DNA of 64,000 bases from Marvania coccoides. Its lineage: Eukaryota > Chlorophyta > Trebouxiophyceae > Chlorellales > Chlorellaceae. Shown here in pieces: positions 42,062-52,442 of this stretch. Both the position numbers and the translations under genes were made by a program. Below the pieces are notes generated by a model that was given only the letters and a program-made list of their open reading frames with translations, searched no databases and had not been told where the DNA came from. The stretch is taken from positions 434,001 to 498,000 of the forward strand of contig OY978105.1 in assembly GCA_963854735.1 (NCBI GenBank). Reading direction: 5' to 3'. How positions within the stretch are numbered: the first letter of the stretch is position 1; each line of letters begins with the position of its first letter.

Positions 42062-44093
42062 ATGGACGGCAGCGCGGCGCTGATTCACGGCCTGAGCAAT
42101 TTAAATTTATTGGAAGCTCAGGCCACGCCTGATCCCCTTGCACGGCCCTCCCAGAGCGAAATCCAAGCGGCGGCGCTGGCGGGGCTGGACGACGTGCTAA
42201 ACACGCTGCGGGAGGCGAGTAATTGCATTTCTCCCTCTAAAACTAACCCCCAGGGACATCAAATCAAACGGCTGATCAATAATTAAGAAAAAACAATTAA
42301 ATTTCCATTTTAATTTCCAATTCCGACGCTCTGGTCAAAATTAATCCTATAGTTCTTTGCCCCTGCAGGTCATCGGCTGGCCGGTGCTCTACGCCGAGCA
42401 GGCCGCAGCTTTGGGGGTGCGCTGGCCGCGCGGCGTGCTGCTGCACGGCCCTTCGGGCACCGGAAAATCTTCAGCAGTTGCCGTCATTGCCGCAGAATTC
42501 AACGCCGTGGTACACCTCATCACAGCGGGGTCGGTGGTGGGCGCCTACATGGGGGAGTCGGAGCGCCGACTGCGCGAAATTTTCGCCAAAGCGCACGCCG
42601 ACGCTGCCCGAGGCTGCCCAGTTGTGATTTTTTTGGATGACGTTGATTCGCTTTGTCCCCGGCGAGGCCCAGGCGCGCAGCACGAGGCCCGGCTCGTGGG
42701 ACAGCTGCTGACGCTGCTAGACGGCGCAGGGAGCAGTAGCGCCGCCCCCTCTGCATCGAAATTTAAAGGCACTGGCGGCGGTGGCGGCCCCGGGAGAGGA
42801 GGGACCCCTGCAGGCCATGTGGCAGTGATTGCGGCGACTTCTCGGCCTAATGCGCTGGACCCTGCGTTGCGTCGGCCTGGGCGGCTTGACAGGGAGGTGG
42901 CGGTGGGGGTGCCGCAGCCTGAGGCGCGTACCGCAATTTTGAAGGCGTTGGTTGCCAGAATTCCTGGCATTGCGCTGGAGTCGTTGGATTTGGCGCGCGT
43001 GGCAGCGCAGTGCCACGGCTACACCGGCGCGGACCTGGAGGCGCTGTGCAGGGAGGCCACCTTAGCCGCAATGGCCAGAGAGCAACAGCACAGAAATGAA
43101 ACTAGCAGTGGAGTTCAACCTTTATCAGCGGAACCGACTGCGAGTGGAAGCGGCACCAGGGGTGGGTCGAGGCGCATTGAACTGACCACTGAGGACCTTT
43201 TGGGCGCTACCAAGCGCGTGGGGGCATCGCTGGCTCGCTCGGTGGTCCGAGAGTTCCCGCCGGCCAAATGGGAGGACGTGGGGGGGCTGGAGGACACCAA
43301 ACGCCGGCTGCGGCAAGCCGTGGAGTGGCCCATCTCGCGGGCCGACGCCTTCAAGCGCCTGGGCATTCGTGCGCCCAGGGGGGTGCTCCTTCACGGCCCG
43401 CCTGGCTGCGCAAAAACCACCCTAGCACGCGCAGCAGCCACCTCCTCCGGGGCTACGTTCATTCCTCTGCAGGGCGCGTCGCTGTACTCCATGTACGTGG
43501 GCGAGGGGGAGGCGGAGCTGCGCACTGCGTTCCAAAAGGCGAGATTGGCGGCCCCAGCCATTGTTTTCGTGGATGAACTGGATATGCTGGTGGGCAAACG
43601 CGGCGCAGCCGGGGGTGGCAGTACCAGCGACGTGTCCGCGCGCCTGCTGTCCACGTTTCTCAACGAAATGGACGGGCTGGATACCGCAGGCGGCAGCAGT
43701 GACAACAGCGGCAGCGGGGTTCTCGTTTTGGCCACCACAAACCGCCCCCAATCGGTGGATTCGGCGCTGCTACGACCCGGGAGATTTGACGTCACGCTGT
43801 ACGTGCCCCCCCCCGACCGCCAGGGCCGGTTAGAGGCTCTGAAGGTGCATTCTCGACGGTTTCCGTTGGCCGCTGACGTTGACCTCGCTGCGGTGGCGCA
43901 GGCCACGGAGAGGTACACCGGGGCGGAACTGGCGGCGGTGTGTCGGGAGGCGGCGATGGCGGCGCTGCGAGAGGACGTGGCTGCCGCTGCTGAGGTGTCG
44001 GGGCGACACTTTGAGGCTGCGCTGAAGGGGGTGAGACCAGCGCTGGGGGAGGAGGAGCTGAGGGCGTACGCTGCATGGCCGCCCAGGAAATAA
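42062..44093 (+). CDS. AAA ATPase of the AFG2/CIP111 (SPATA5/Drg1) type
   Basis: Exons 42062-42214 and 42369-44093 encode 625 residues with two AAA modules. Relatives extract Rlp24 from pre-60S ribosomes (yeast Drg1/AFG2) or bind calmodulin (plant CIP111). D1: Walker A GPSGTGKS, Walker B VVIFLDDVDSLCP (Asp-Asp instead of Asp-Glu), arginine fingers in RRPGRLDREV. D2: KWEDVGGLEDTKRRLRQAVE, Walker A GPPGCAKTTLARAAA (the GCxKT form typical of AFG2), Walker B AIVFVDELDML, RPGRFDVTLYVPPPD. Only ~50 residues precede D1, so the usual N-terminal domain is missing or lies on an unmodelled upstream exon. The single intron needs a GC donor (GAG|GCGAGT) to join LRE to VIGWPVLY. Confidence 0.88.
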
Positions 44094-44352
44094 TTCAATT
44101 CACAAGCGCGTTGCCTCGGCGGCGCCACCCTGATGAATTTGCTGGAGATGGATCCGCACTAGCTGAGAAACGCTGATCTGCGCCAGGCGAGCTAGCGAGT
44201 AAAACAAATACAGGCTGCCGCTGAGAAGGAGCTGATCAACGTAATGGAGCGTTCCGCCTGCAATGGTGTCTTGAATTCATCTACCCACTTATCTCATTTA
44301 TTAAGTAATGATGGTAGTATAGACTAATTTCCATACTAGAAATATATTTTCC

Positions 44353-45072
44353 TCAATCATCCGCCGTCTGCCCTGCCGCTGCCGCTCTCCTGGCCGCCAT
44401 CGCCGCGTGGTCCGCGCTCACATCTTCCACCAGCTCTCGTAACTCCCGGCCCCAAGATTTCGGCACCGCCGCTGCAAACGCCAAATCCGCCAGCCCTTCG
44501 CACTGCCGCACCGCCCCCACGATCTCAATCACCTCTGACGCGTACATGCCGCTCAAAAACACCACCCTCGCATTGCTGCTGCTCTTGGAATCAATGCTGC
44601 CGTCGTGCTGCGGTGGCGGCTGCGTTTGCAGCGCCTCTCCCAGGGTGCCGCCGCCCTCCAGCATGGTGGTTGTGCAGGGGATGAGCTGCACCTCGTCAGC
44701 GCCCATTTCCAGCAGCAGAGACTCAAGCGCAACGAATTCGTGGAGTAAAAGGCCGACAGCCAGCATTGCTAGAGGGCCGAAGGTGGTCTCTTCGCTGCCG
44801 TCCACGCTGCCGGTGCTATTGGGGTCGAGGGGGACGAACGAGCTGCCGTCGTCTGCTGCTGCTGAGGGCGGTGGTTGGTCCTCCCGGCGTTGGGTGGAGT
44901 TGGCTGCGAGGGAGCGAATTTCGTCGAAAAGGCCGTCAAAGGGGCCAACATGGGCGGCCAGGGAGGGGTGTGACGGGGTGGGGAGGAGGTGGGGGCGGGA
45001 GAATACGGCGTTGTAGCAGGGTCTCGAGTTTAAAATTGAAATTGGATGGAGAGACGTCAATGGGGTCGCCAT
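44353..45072 (-). CDS. plastid protein resembling photosystem I assembly factor PSA3
   Basis: Single exon, 239 residues from ATG 45072 (MATPLTSLHPIS), with a Ser/Pro/Arg-rich N-terminus like a transit peptide. Core segments: MLAVGLLLHEFVALESLLLE, MGADEVQLIPCTTTMLEGGG, TLGEAL, then ARVVFLSGMYASEVIEIVGA and FAAAVPKSWGRELRELVEDV. This arrangement (hydrophobic strand with HE, EMGA, TxGEAL, LSG, FAAAVP) matches what I recall of the plant PSA3/PDE329 family, but the match is from memory. The frame stays open upstream to 45222, so a longer N-terminus is possible. Divergent to ribokinase, 181 bp between start codons. Confidence 0.55.
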   Translation of the reverse strand: MATPLTSLHPISILNSRPCYNAVFSRPHLLPTPSHPSLAAHVGPFDGLFDEIRSLAANSTQRREDQPPPSAAADDGSSFVPLDPNSTGSVDGSEETTFGPLAMLAVGLLLHEFVALESLLLEMGADEVQLIPCTTTMLEGGGTLGEALQTQPPPQHDGSIDSKSSSNARVVFLSGMYASEVIEIVGAVRQCEGLADLAFAAAVPKSWGRELRELVEDVSADHAAMAARRAAAAGQTADD

Positions 45073-45253
45073 TGGAAAGACAGAGGCAGATTTCTGATAG
45101 TTTTGCGTGCAGAAATTGCAGCGCTTTAATAAAAACGAGGCTCCTGGAGCTGGATCATCCAAAAATGTCGTGTTTAAAAAATGGAAATGTGGAAAACTCC
45201 AAAAAGAGTGCTGTAAAGCCATTTTCCGAGCCCAAAAATCCTTTAGATCTTCA

Positions 45254-46896
45254 ATGTTATTCCAAGCGACACTACTCAGCCACCGATCAGGCGTTTTGGG
45301 ACTTTCTCACAGAAGAGTTGCAAATCACAAAGTTTGCCACCAAACTCAAGCCAGGAGTCCTGCTCTCGCGGTAAGCTGCCAGGGCGACAGCGCCACGATG
45401 TTTGGGCGCGATGACGATGGGGAGCGCAAGCCTCTGGTGGTGGTTGGCTCTATCAACGCCGACCTTGTGATAGAGGTCCCCCGCCTCCCCAAGCCAGGAG
45501 AGACGCTGGCAGGGGGCACAATGAACGTGTACGCCGGCGGAAAGGCAAGCATTTCAACTTTCTTCCCATGCATTTTGCCCATTCTACAGTTTATTAACAT
45601 ACATGAACGAGGAACGCAAATTTGCCACTGCCACCATTCTTGGCGCCAAAATATTGAAAATAACACTCAAATGTTCCCTGTAAAATGTCGAGTTCATGTA
45701 GGGTGCCAACCAGGCCAGCGCGGCAGCCAAGCTGGGCTACCCCACCCATTTTGTGGGCCAAACCGGGCGGGACCCTTACGCCCCCATGCTGCGCAACTCC
45801 CTGGCCGACTGCGGGGTGGACGTGAGCAAGCTGCACTCCATCGACGGCTCCTCTGGCCTGGCCTTCATCATGCTGCAGCCCCGTGGCGAAAATTCCATCG
45901 TTTTGGTGGGCGGGGCCAACACCTCGGAGGAGTGGCAGATAACCGACGAAGTGACGGCCTCCATCCAAACAGCGGGGGCTGTACTGCTGCAGCGCGAGAT
46001 CCCGGAGACTGTGAACGTGATTTTTGCAAAGCTAGCTGCATCTGCGAAGGTCCCGGTGGTGCTAGATGCCGGGGGAGCTGATCGGCCACTTGCTAGCGAT
46101 TTGCTGGCGAATATCTCGATCCTGAGCCCCAATGAGACGGAGCTGGCGCGCCTGACAGGGATGCCGACCAAGGGGGAGAAGGTGAGCCGCAGGAGAAATA
46201 CAGCGTTTATATATTAATTGAGAAGTAGCGCTGCCCGCCTGTGGCGGTGGCAATCGTTTTTTTTCTTCTTCTCCTCCAGCACAGGCTTGCTCCATCAAAT
46301 ATAACGAAACCGATAATTTTTTAAACAGCTGATCTCTTCTCTTCTCACCATTCTAATATTTTTTTATTTTTTTTTTCCTCCCCGCTCTCTGCCTCGTGTT
46401 TTCTTTCAGGCCATCACCGCTGCAGCCCAGGCACTGGTGCATCAAGGCGTGGACAAGGTGCTGGTGAAGATGGGCGCCAAAGGGTCGCTGCTGGTGGACA
46501 TTTACGGCAACGTGGTGCGGCAAAAGGCAGTACCAGTTTCAGACGTAGTGGACACCACAGGGGCAGGAGACTGCTTCACTGGAGCGTTTGCGGTAGGGAA
46601 ACTGGAGGGGAAGAGCGATGCAGAAGCCATGGAGTGGGCCAGTGAGTTGAATCCCGCGTTTTTAAAGCTAAATTTGGATAAAATTTGAGGATTTGGGAGG
46701 TTCGTAAGAAATAATTTTCCGATTTGTTAATTTTGCTTGAGCAGGTATTGCGGCATCGCTGTGCATTCAGCGGCAAGGCGCGATACCCAGCATGCCGAAG
46801 CGCGACGAGGTGGAGAGGGAACGAGCAGCAAGAGCGGGGGAAAAGCCGCCGCCGCCGGCAGCCCCCTCAGCAGCGACAAAATCGGCATATTGGTGA
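45254..46896 (+). CDS. ribokinase, probably plastid-targeted
   Basis: Exons 45254-45544, 45702-46181, 46410-46641, 46745-46896 encode 384 residues. Ribokinase phosphorylates ribose to ribose 5-phosphate. PfkB-family landmarks: VVVGSINADLVIEVPRLPKP with GETLAGG, GGKGANQASAAAKLGYPT across intron 1, LLQREIPE, LSPNETELARLTG, and the catalytic DTTGAGDCFTGAFAVGKL with the base Asp; the end has AASLCIQRQGAIPSMP as in ribokinases. About 48 basic residues precede the fold, a likely transit peptide; ATG 45399 would give a form without it. Intron 1 uses a GC donor (AAAG|GCAAGC), the only way to restore GGKGANQA. The tail after SMP is Pro/Ala-rich. Confidence 0.92.
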
Positions 46897-47180
46897 TTAT
46901 TTAACCCAGCAATTGTAACTTCTTGCAGTGAATGCCTTGATTATGTCGCTTTTAAACTCTCGATCCCTCTATGTATTGATTTATTCCCTTTCTCCGTGAA
47001 AAATTTGCAATTCTGACGAGCCGCTGCCAACCTCTGCCCCCAACTGAACTGATTCTCTGGGTAAAATCGGTGTGGATGCAGTGTTTACACCGCCCAGGGA
47101 GGGCGCTGATCCAGTAACACGATGAAAAAATGCAATTCAAGCACCGCAAAGGTGAAAAACAGCCTTTTTCATCCTGCTGT
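46897..47180. other. convergent 3' region ribokinase / RPS29
   Basis: 284 bp shared by two 3' ends; nothing else recognised. Confidence 0.5.
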
Positions 47181-47478
47181 TTAGCGGAACTTTTGGAAGC
47201 CAATGTCCTTGGAGTAGTCACGGAAGCACTGGCGGCAGATGTTCATGCCGTACTTGCGGATCAGACCACCCTGGTTGGAGCACACGCGGCTGCAAAAAAG
47301 GCAAAGGAGGGGAGAACACGTGAGTTTTTGATGCCAGACATCTTGTTTTTTGTAATTTTGACCTGCGCGGCGACCCAGCGCCCGTGCCATCATTGCGATG
47401 GATCGAATGCACTCACCAGCGGCGGGAGCCCTTGCCGTACTCCTTGGGGTGGGAGTTCCAGACAGCCTCGTGACCCAT
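47181..47478 (-). CDS. RPS29: cytosolic small-subunit ribosomal protein S29 (uS14)
   Basis: Exons 47478-47417 and 47289-47181 encode 56 residues, exactly the family length. It sits in the 40S head and binds zinc through four Cys. Sequence: [20 protein letters not shown], then [20 protein letters not shown] and [15 protein letters not shown]; the CxxC (CRVC) and CRQC pairs are intact. The intron (GT-AG, phase 2) splits the first zinc-ligand Cys codon. A further acceptor (ttatcatttgcag, about 47550) upstream of the ATG suggests an additional 5' UTR intron. Confidence 0.97.
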
Positions 47479-48590
47479 GTTGGGAAGATTGAGAGTTTGG
47501 GCACGTGAAAGTGCGCTTTAACCACAGGGCAAATAGCAAGCCCTGCAAATGATAATAAAGACAGTAAAAACAAATTAAAATGGCGTCAATAAAAACAAAT
47601 AAGTATTCAATTAAATCTGCGGCGGCTTCAAGCAAATCGCGCTGCGCATCGCCAGCGCCCTGCGGCAATGATCTGGGTGGCCTACCTTCAAGCGCAAAGG
47701 AGAAGACCGAAACAGGAGGCGAAAACAGCTTTTCATAGAGGTGGGCTTCTTTCTTCCTTCATCAGACCAAAGCATTTTGGCAAATGCCCTGCCCATTTCT
47801 TTTGGGCTCAGAGCGGTCTCCCTCCCGATCAAGATATTTACCAGCCTAAATTTCATCCGAGGGGCGGCGGTTCATGCCTACCTTGCACTGCATGACCGTG
47901 CAGATTCTCATGGCGAATCGCCGCCCCTCCTGGTTCTCTATTCGCTTCTCTATTCAATAGAACAAGTTGTTTTCAACGAAAGTCTGTTTTTAAATAGTTT
48001 TAAGTCCCCTCCCCGGAATTTTACACGCTGGCACAGCCGAACAGCGAGCCATGAGCGCTTGGCGCTTATACAACGAGAACAAGGAGCAGCAAAATGGCAG
48101 CACGAAAAAGCGTAAACAAAAAAGGGGATAATCCCTAACAAAAAAGAAAATTAAGGAAAAAGAAAGCCCAAAATGCAACTGAATAGGCTATGAAACAAAA
48201 ATAATCAAAACGGGGGACAAGGGACCGCGTCCAGAAAAAAAAGAATGTGCCGTATAGTAATCACGAGCCGACGGATGGGGGAGGGGTCCCAGCACACGAC
48301 ATATGCTCATATACTTCTCGGGAATAGTGAAATATGCAAAGGAGAACGCAAGTATATAACCCATCATTTATCGTCGAGCAACAGCTCTCGCCGACGTCAG
48401 AGAGGATTTTCTCTTTATATTTTACGGAGAGCCGCCAAAGCTGCCCCCCGATCTCACACTAAATATTATGATTCTAGCGAGTACTATATTTAACTCGCTC
48501 ATATTGGGTTCAAGGAACACTAGAAACTGTACATATTAGTAATAGTTCAAATAACGTTGAGTTTACCACTCACTCTAACCTCCGTCGCAA
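47479..48590. other. intergenic region RPS29 / Kazal-like gene
   Basis: 1.1 kb. Likely holds the RPS29 5' UTR exon(s) and promoter and the 3' UTR of the next gene. Open frames on both strands around 47740-48115 show no family content. Confidence 0.45.
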
Positions 48591-50512
48591 TTATAATACA
48601 GTCGCAGTTGCTGCGCCAACCGCCAGAATGGTCGCGCTCCAACTCTGCCATGGCGTCCTACAGCTGCGGACAGCACCGCTGGCTGCCTGCAGGCTTTCAT
48701 TCGCCGAGTCGGTGGTGCTGCCAGCCACCAACTGGTGCTCTCCAGATATGGAGGGCGCGCCAGAGGGGCTGTGCGCGGCGAACAAAGGTAGCACAATGAC
48801 TGGCTCGTAGTTTCCAGGGATCGCAAAGTCTCTCGCTGGGTTGCCCGGCTCAGCGTCGACCATCGCCTCTGCAGGTGCATCTTCAGGGGAAGCCGCTGCG
48901 GCAGCGTCCCTGACAGGAGCAGGCGTCTTTTGGGGGCGCGGCCCTGCCGGAGAGGGAGAGGGGTCTTCCTGATGCACCTGATTCGAAATGTCTTTTGCGG
49001 GGGAAGACGGCGCTCGGCTGGGAGACCTCTCGCTGGGGTTGAAGGGGGTGTTGTTTTCCTCCTCAGGCTTTTGGGCTGGGGAAGAAGCAGGAGACTCGGG
49101 CTCCCCCTGTGTCCCTTTCGGCGGGTCTTCAGCGTCGCGAGTGGAATCCACCTCCTCCTTAGGGTCAGGCGTAGGCGCAGGTTTAGGTTGGCGAGTGGGC
49201 GCCGCAGGCGTGGGTTTCTCTTCGGGCGTGGGCGCACTTTGGGTGTCGTTAGCGTCAGGTTTGGGCGCTTTGGGGGAAGGTGGCAACGCAGGAGATCCCA
49301 CATTGGGCTTTGGGGTATTAGGGCTAGGGGGCGATTCGTTCGCCGGCGTGTCCGGCGTGTCTGGCGCAGGTGCAGGGGACTGCTGCGGTTGGGGCGGCGG
49401 CGACTCGACCGCCGTCACGTCCAGTTGTTGCTGCTCCGTGAGGTTGAGCGGGTTAGGGTTCTGCTCCTCGGGCGCAATGCGGGGTTCCAGAGCGGCTGTT
49501 GCAGCGGACGGTAAGCTCGCCACTGTGATGTGTGAGGTTGTATTGTCTTCTGACGCTGCACTGGTTGTTTCTTCCAGTGGCACAGCGACAGAGCTCGCGT
49601 TTGCCTCCTCCACCGGCACCTCCGTCGCCTGTTCGGCGAACCTGGTTGTTTCTTCCAGTGGCACAGCGACAGAGCTCGCGTTTGCCTCCTCCACCGGCAC
49701 CTCCGTCGCCTGTTCGGCGAACCTGGTTGTTTCTTCCAGTGGAACAGCGACAGAGCTCGCGTTTGCCTCCTCCACCGGCACCTCCGTCGCCTGTTCGGCG
49801 AGGACGGTGCGGCCTGCTGAACGGACGCCTGCAAACAACAACAGCAGAAATATTAAGTTTTTAACGATCAACAAAAAAACTAAAAAATATCACAGCTTTT
49901 GCCTCATATGGGTTGAAATTGAGTTAGCAAGCATGGCTGAAGAATAATGGTGTATTGACTTGCCTTTAGAGCAGGGGGAGCATTCCCTGAGGATACTTGC
50001 TGCAGCGTCTTCCGAGAGCTCCGGTTGTTGCATCACTGCAAGCAGCCAGATCGGTGGACGGCCTCTTGAGGCCTCCGACTGCACCGCCTGAGACCATTCT
50101 TGAGCTGCAACGTGTTTCCAGGCCCGGAGACAGGCTGCTGGAGAGTGAAGGGGAGTGCTGTACCGCAAGTTTTCGAAAATATCCGAGTGTGCCGATACAG
50201 AATCTTCACCGAAGAAGCACCTAGCCTCGCACATATTCGCAAACGTCCTCTGAGTGTCTGGAGCACCCCTCGCGCACAGCGGCTGCCAAATTGGCAGGCA
50301 ATTCGCAAAACATCTGTGATCGCTTATCAAGCCCCTGCAAATGCGTGGAAGTGAAACATTCAGATGCGTGTTTAGTTGGTATACCAACATGTAACCAGGT
50401 CAGAACCAGGCCGGCATGCCCTCCCGAAGACGGGTTCTCACCGCGTCTCAGCTACTTGAGGTGCAAAGAGTGCCAAAATCAGAAATGCGAGCACGCTTTG
50501 CCTTGCCATCAT
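48591..50512 (-). CDS. secreted Kazal-like protein with 27-residue repeats and a proline-rich region
   Basis: Exons 50512-50442, 50334-49964, 49828-48591 encode 559 residues. Exon 1 is a signal peptide (MMARQSVLAFLILALFAPQV). Exon 2 starts with a Kazal-like cysteine pattern: HRCFANCLPIWQPLCARGAP, then QRTFANMCEARC, with 7 residues between the second and third Cys and 3 between the fourth and fifth. Exon 3 opens with three 27-residue repeats (EQATEVPVEEANASSVAVPL plus EETTRFA), then ~250 residues rich in Pro, Glu, Ser and Thr (PPPQPQQSPAPAPDTPDTPA), and ends in a hydrophobic stretch (SWSATILAVGAATATVL) that fits a GPI-anchor signal. Intron 2 uses a GC donor with perfect consensus (AAAG|GCAAGT). 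Probably a cell-surface or wall protein; protease inhibition is only a possibility. Confidence 0.75.
49560..49803 (-). repeat. 81-bp tandem repeat, three copies, coding
   Basis: Three nearly identical 81-bp units (27 codons each) inside exon 3 of the Kazal-like gene; copies differ by only a few bases, such as one C/A change in gtggcacagcg / gtggaacagcg and the last few codons of the final unit. This points to recent expansion. Confidence 0.92.
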
Positions 50513-51531
50513 GGTGCCAAAAAGGCACACGAGTGCCAATTAGCGTCCACGGGCCCGGCGGTGGTTGTTAAGTTTCGTCATCGGGCAAGAAGGTCCTGCT
50601 CCGTGACATGGACTCAGACCTTTCTTTTTTTATTAAAAAAAATAACAATGGAGTTTTTTAGGCTCACTTCTCAGTCGCTTCATGGATCCCCGACCATCCA
50701 CCCAGACCCGAAGCAGAGAGCCTCTCCTCTGTGACTTTCGGATCAGATAAATTCTTTGCTACAAAAAGGAGCCGCCTGGGCCAATTTGGCTTGCGCTGGC
50801 TACATGTTTGTACAGAGAGAGCAGGTGATTCAGAAATGCCTTCGCCTAGGCCCTCGTTGGTCATGCCTCCATTTTATAAAGCTCCTTAGCGTCCGAAATA
50901 TTATTCAACATGGCGGCGGTGGCCTTCAAACACAGAGGGAGCAAACTGGTGCGTCCAGACTGCTGAAAGAAGAATTTATATGGTCGTTATGCCCATTGGT
51001 GGAGTGTCGCCCAGCACCCACGTCGCTCATTGATAGTTATCGAGCTCTACTGCTCCACTGCCCGCGCTAATTGATGGGCTACACACGGGCGTGACTAATG
51101 CAACAGCATGAAAGTTCCCGGACGACATATTATTAAAGAATGCAGCAGTAAAGACGCTGTAAAGACGCTTCGCAGGTTTTTTTGCAAACTAATCGAGAGG
51201 GAAAAAAAAATGTTATGTTCACTCGCGATCAAAAGAGGAAATGCCAAAATACCAAGGAGACAGCTGTAGTTATATATATATATATAATAATAATAATAAT
51301 AATGAAAAATTGGCCAGCGGATTTTGAGAAAAGTTTAGAAGAAGTCTGCGAGCCTCAACACCACTCATATTTTTCATTCGTGCGCAGCTCAATTATCATT
51401 TAACTTTCAAAACTCACATCTTGTTGAACAACTCTTTCCGCGCATTCCGCCTGAAGCCTAATTTTTGCAACTTTCATTTTTTTGTTCATCAACTCCTCTA
51501 CCCCAGCCCTCCAATCGCCCCACCTCCCGCC
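50513..51531. promoter_or_regulatory. divergent intergenic region, Kazal-like gene / plastid PH-like gene
   Basis: 1,019 bp between opposing starts. A (TA)n/(TAA)n microsatellite lies at 51271-51303. Short open frames show no family content. Confidence 0.45.
51271..51303. repeat. (TA)n(TAA)n microsatellite
   Basis: TA repeat passing directly into TAA repeat. Confidence 0.9.
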
Positions 51532-52442
51532 ATGCAGCAGACTCTCAACCACACCACGCTCCCATATGCGGCGCATTCCCGCCGGCAGGCCGGCGCAGCG
51601 GCCCAGCAGCCTCGCAGCCTCTCCGCTGTGAGGTCCCTCCGCTCACTGCAGCCCTCCAGGCCATCCCTGGTCGCGCGCGCCTCCGCTGATGACAGCGAGG
51701 AAGACTTCGAGGCCCGCATCGCCGCCCTGAAGCGCGCCAAGGGCGAAACTCCCTACGGAGAGGGCGTGAAGAAGGGAAACCTCTCCTCTGAGTCCCCCTC
51801 TGCCGCCCCAGCTGGTAAGAAGAAGAAGGCCTACGACTACTCCAACGAGACCGTGCACTTTGAGAGCGGCCCGCACGGCGGTGACGTGGCAGTGAACATG
51901 GCGCTGGGCGCGACGCTGATCTGGCTGCCGCTGAGCATTGCCTCCATCGCTCGTGCCATTTTCGTCAAGTACCGCTTCACCGACCGCCGCATCTCCTGCA
52001 TCACCACCGCGCCCTGGAAGAACGAGCAGCTGGACGCAGCGTGAGTCAACCACCTATAACCCACTTTTTGCCCCGCTCAATCAATAATTTACGAAGTATC
52101 GTTTAGAGGGCTCGTTTTGCCCCTAAAACAAAGGCCCAAATTTGCATTCTTTTTACGCGGGAATGCAAGTGAAGTAGTGTATTTTTCTTTCTCATCACTT
52201 TTCAATCAATGCCGTGTATTTGCAGTTACCAGGAGGTCGCTGACGTCGTATGCATCGGCAGGGGCATCGGTGTTTGGGGAGACATGCTGGTGACGCTGCG
52301 GGACGGTTCTAAGATCGAAATGCGCGCGCTGCCGCGGTTTAGGGAGATGCGGGAATATATCCTGCAGCGGAGGGACGAGCTGAGGGGGCCTGCGGCGGCA
52401 ACGGGCACCGCTTCAGCAGACAGCGGAAAAGGATTCGCTTGA
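51532..52442 (+). CDS. plastid membrane protein with a bacterial-type PH-like (DUF304) domain
   Basis: Exons 51532-52040 and 52226-52442 encode 241 residues. The first ~52 residues are Arg/Ser/Gln/Ala-rich (RSLSAVRSLRSLQPSRPSLV followed by ARASADD), a typical plastid transit peptide. A membrane segment follows (ALGATLIWLPLSIASIARAI), then a PH-like module: FVKYRFTDRRISCITTAPWK, YQEVADVVCIGRGIGVWGDM, LVTLRDGSKIEMRALPRFRE. YRFTDRRI and the LRDG...LP pattern are typical of bacterial PH domains also found in plastids. Function unknown. The intron is GT-AG, phase 2. Confidence 0.78.

Noticed and set aside
47741..48115. 124-codon plus-strand frame upstream of RPS29
   Set aside because: Both strands are open here and neither translation resembles a protein family; likely 5' leader and spacer.
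48988..49947. 319-codon plus-strand frame rich in Gly/Ser/Val repeats
   Set aside because: Antisense to the Kazal-like gene; the repeats are the complement of its 81-bp units, and splice sites and signal peptide support the minus strand.
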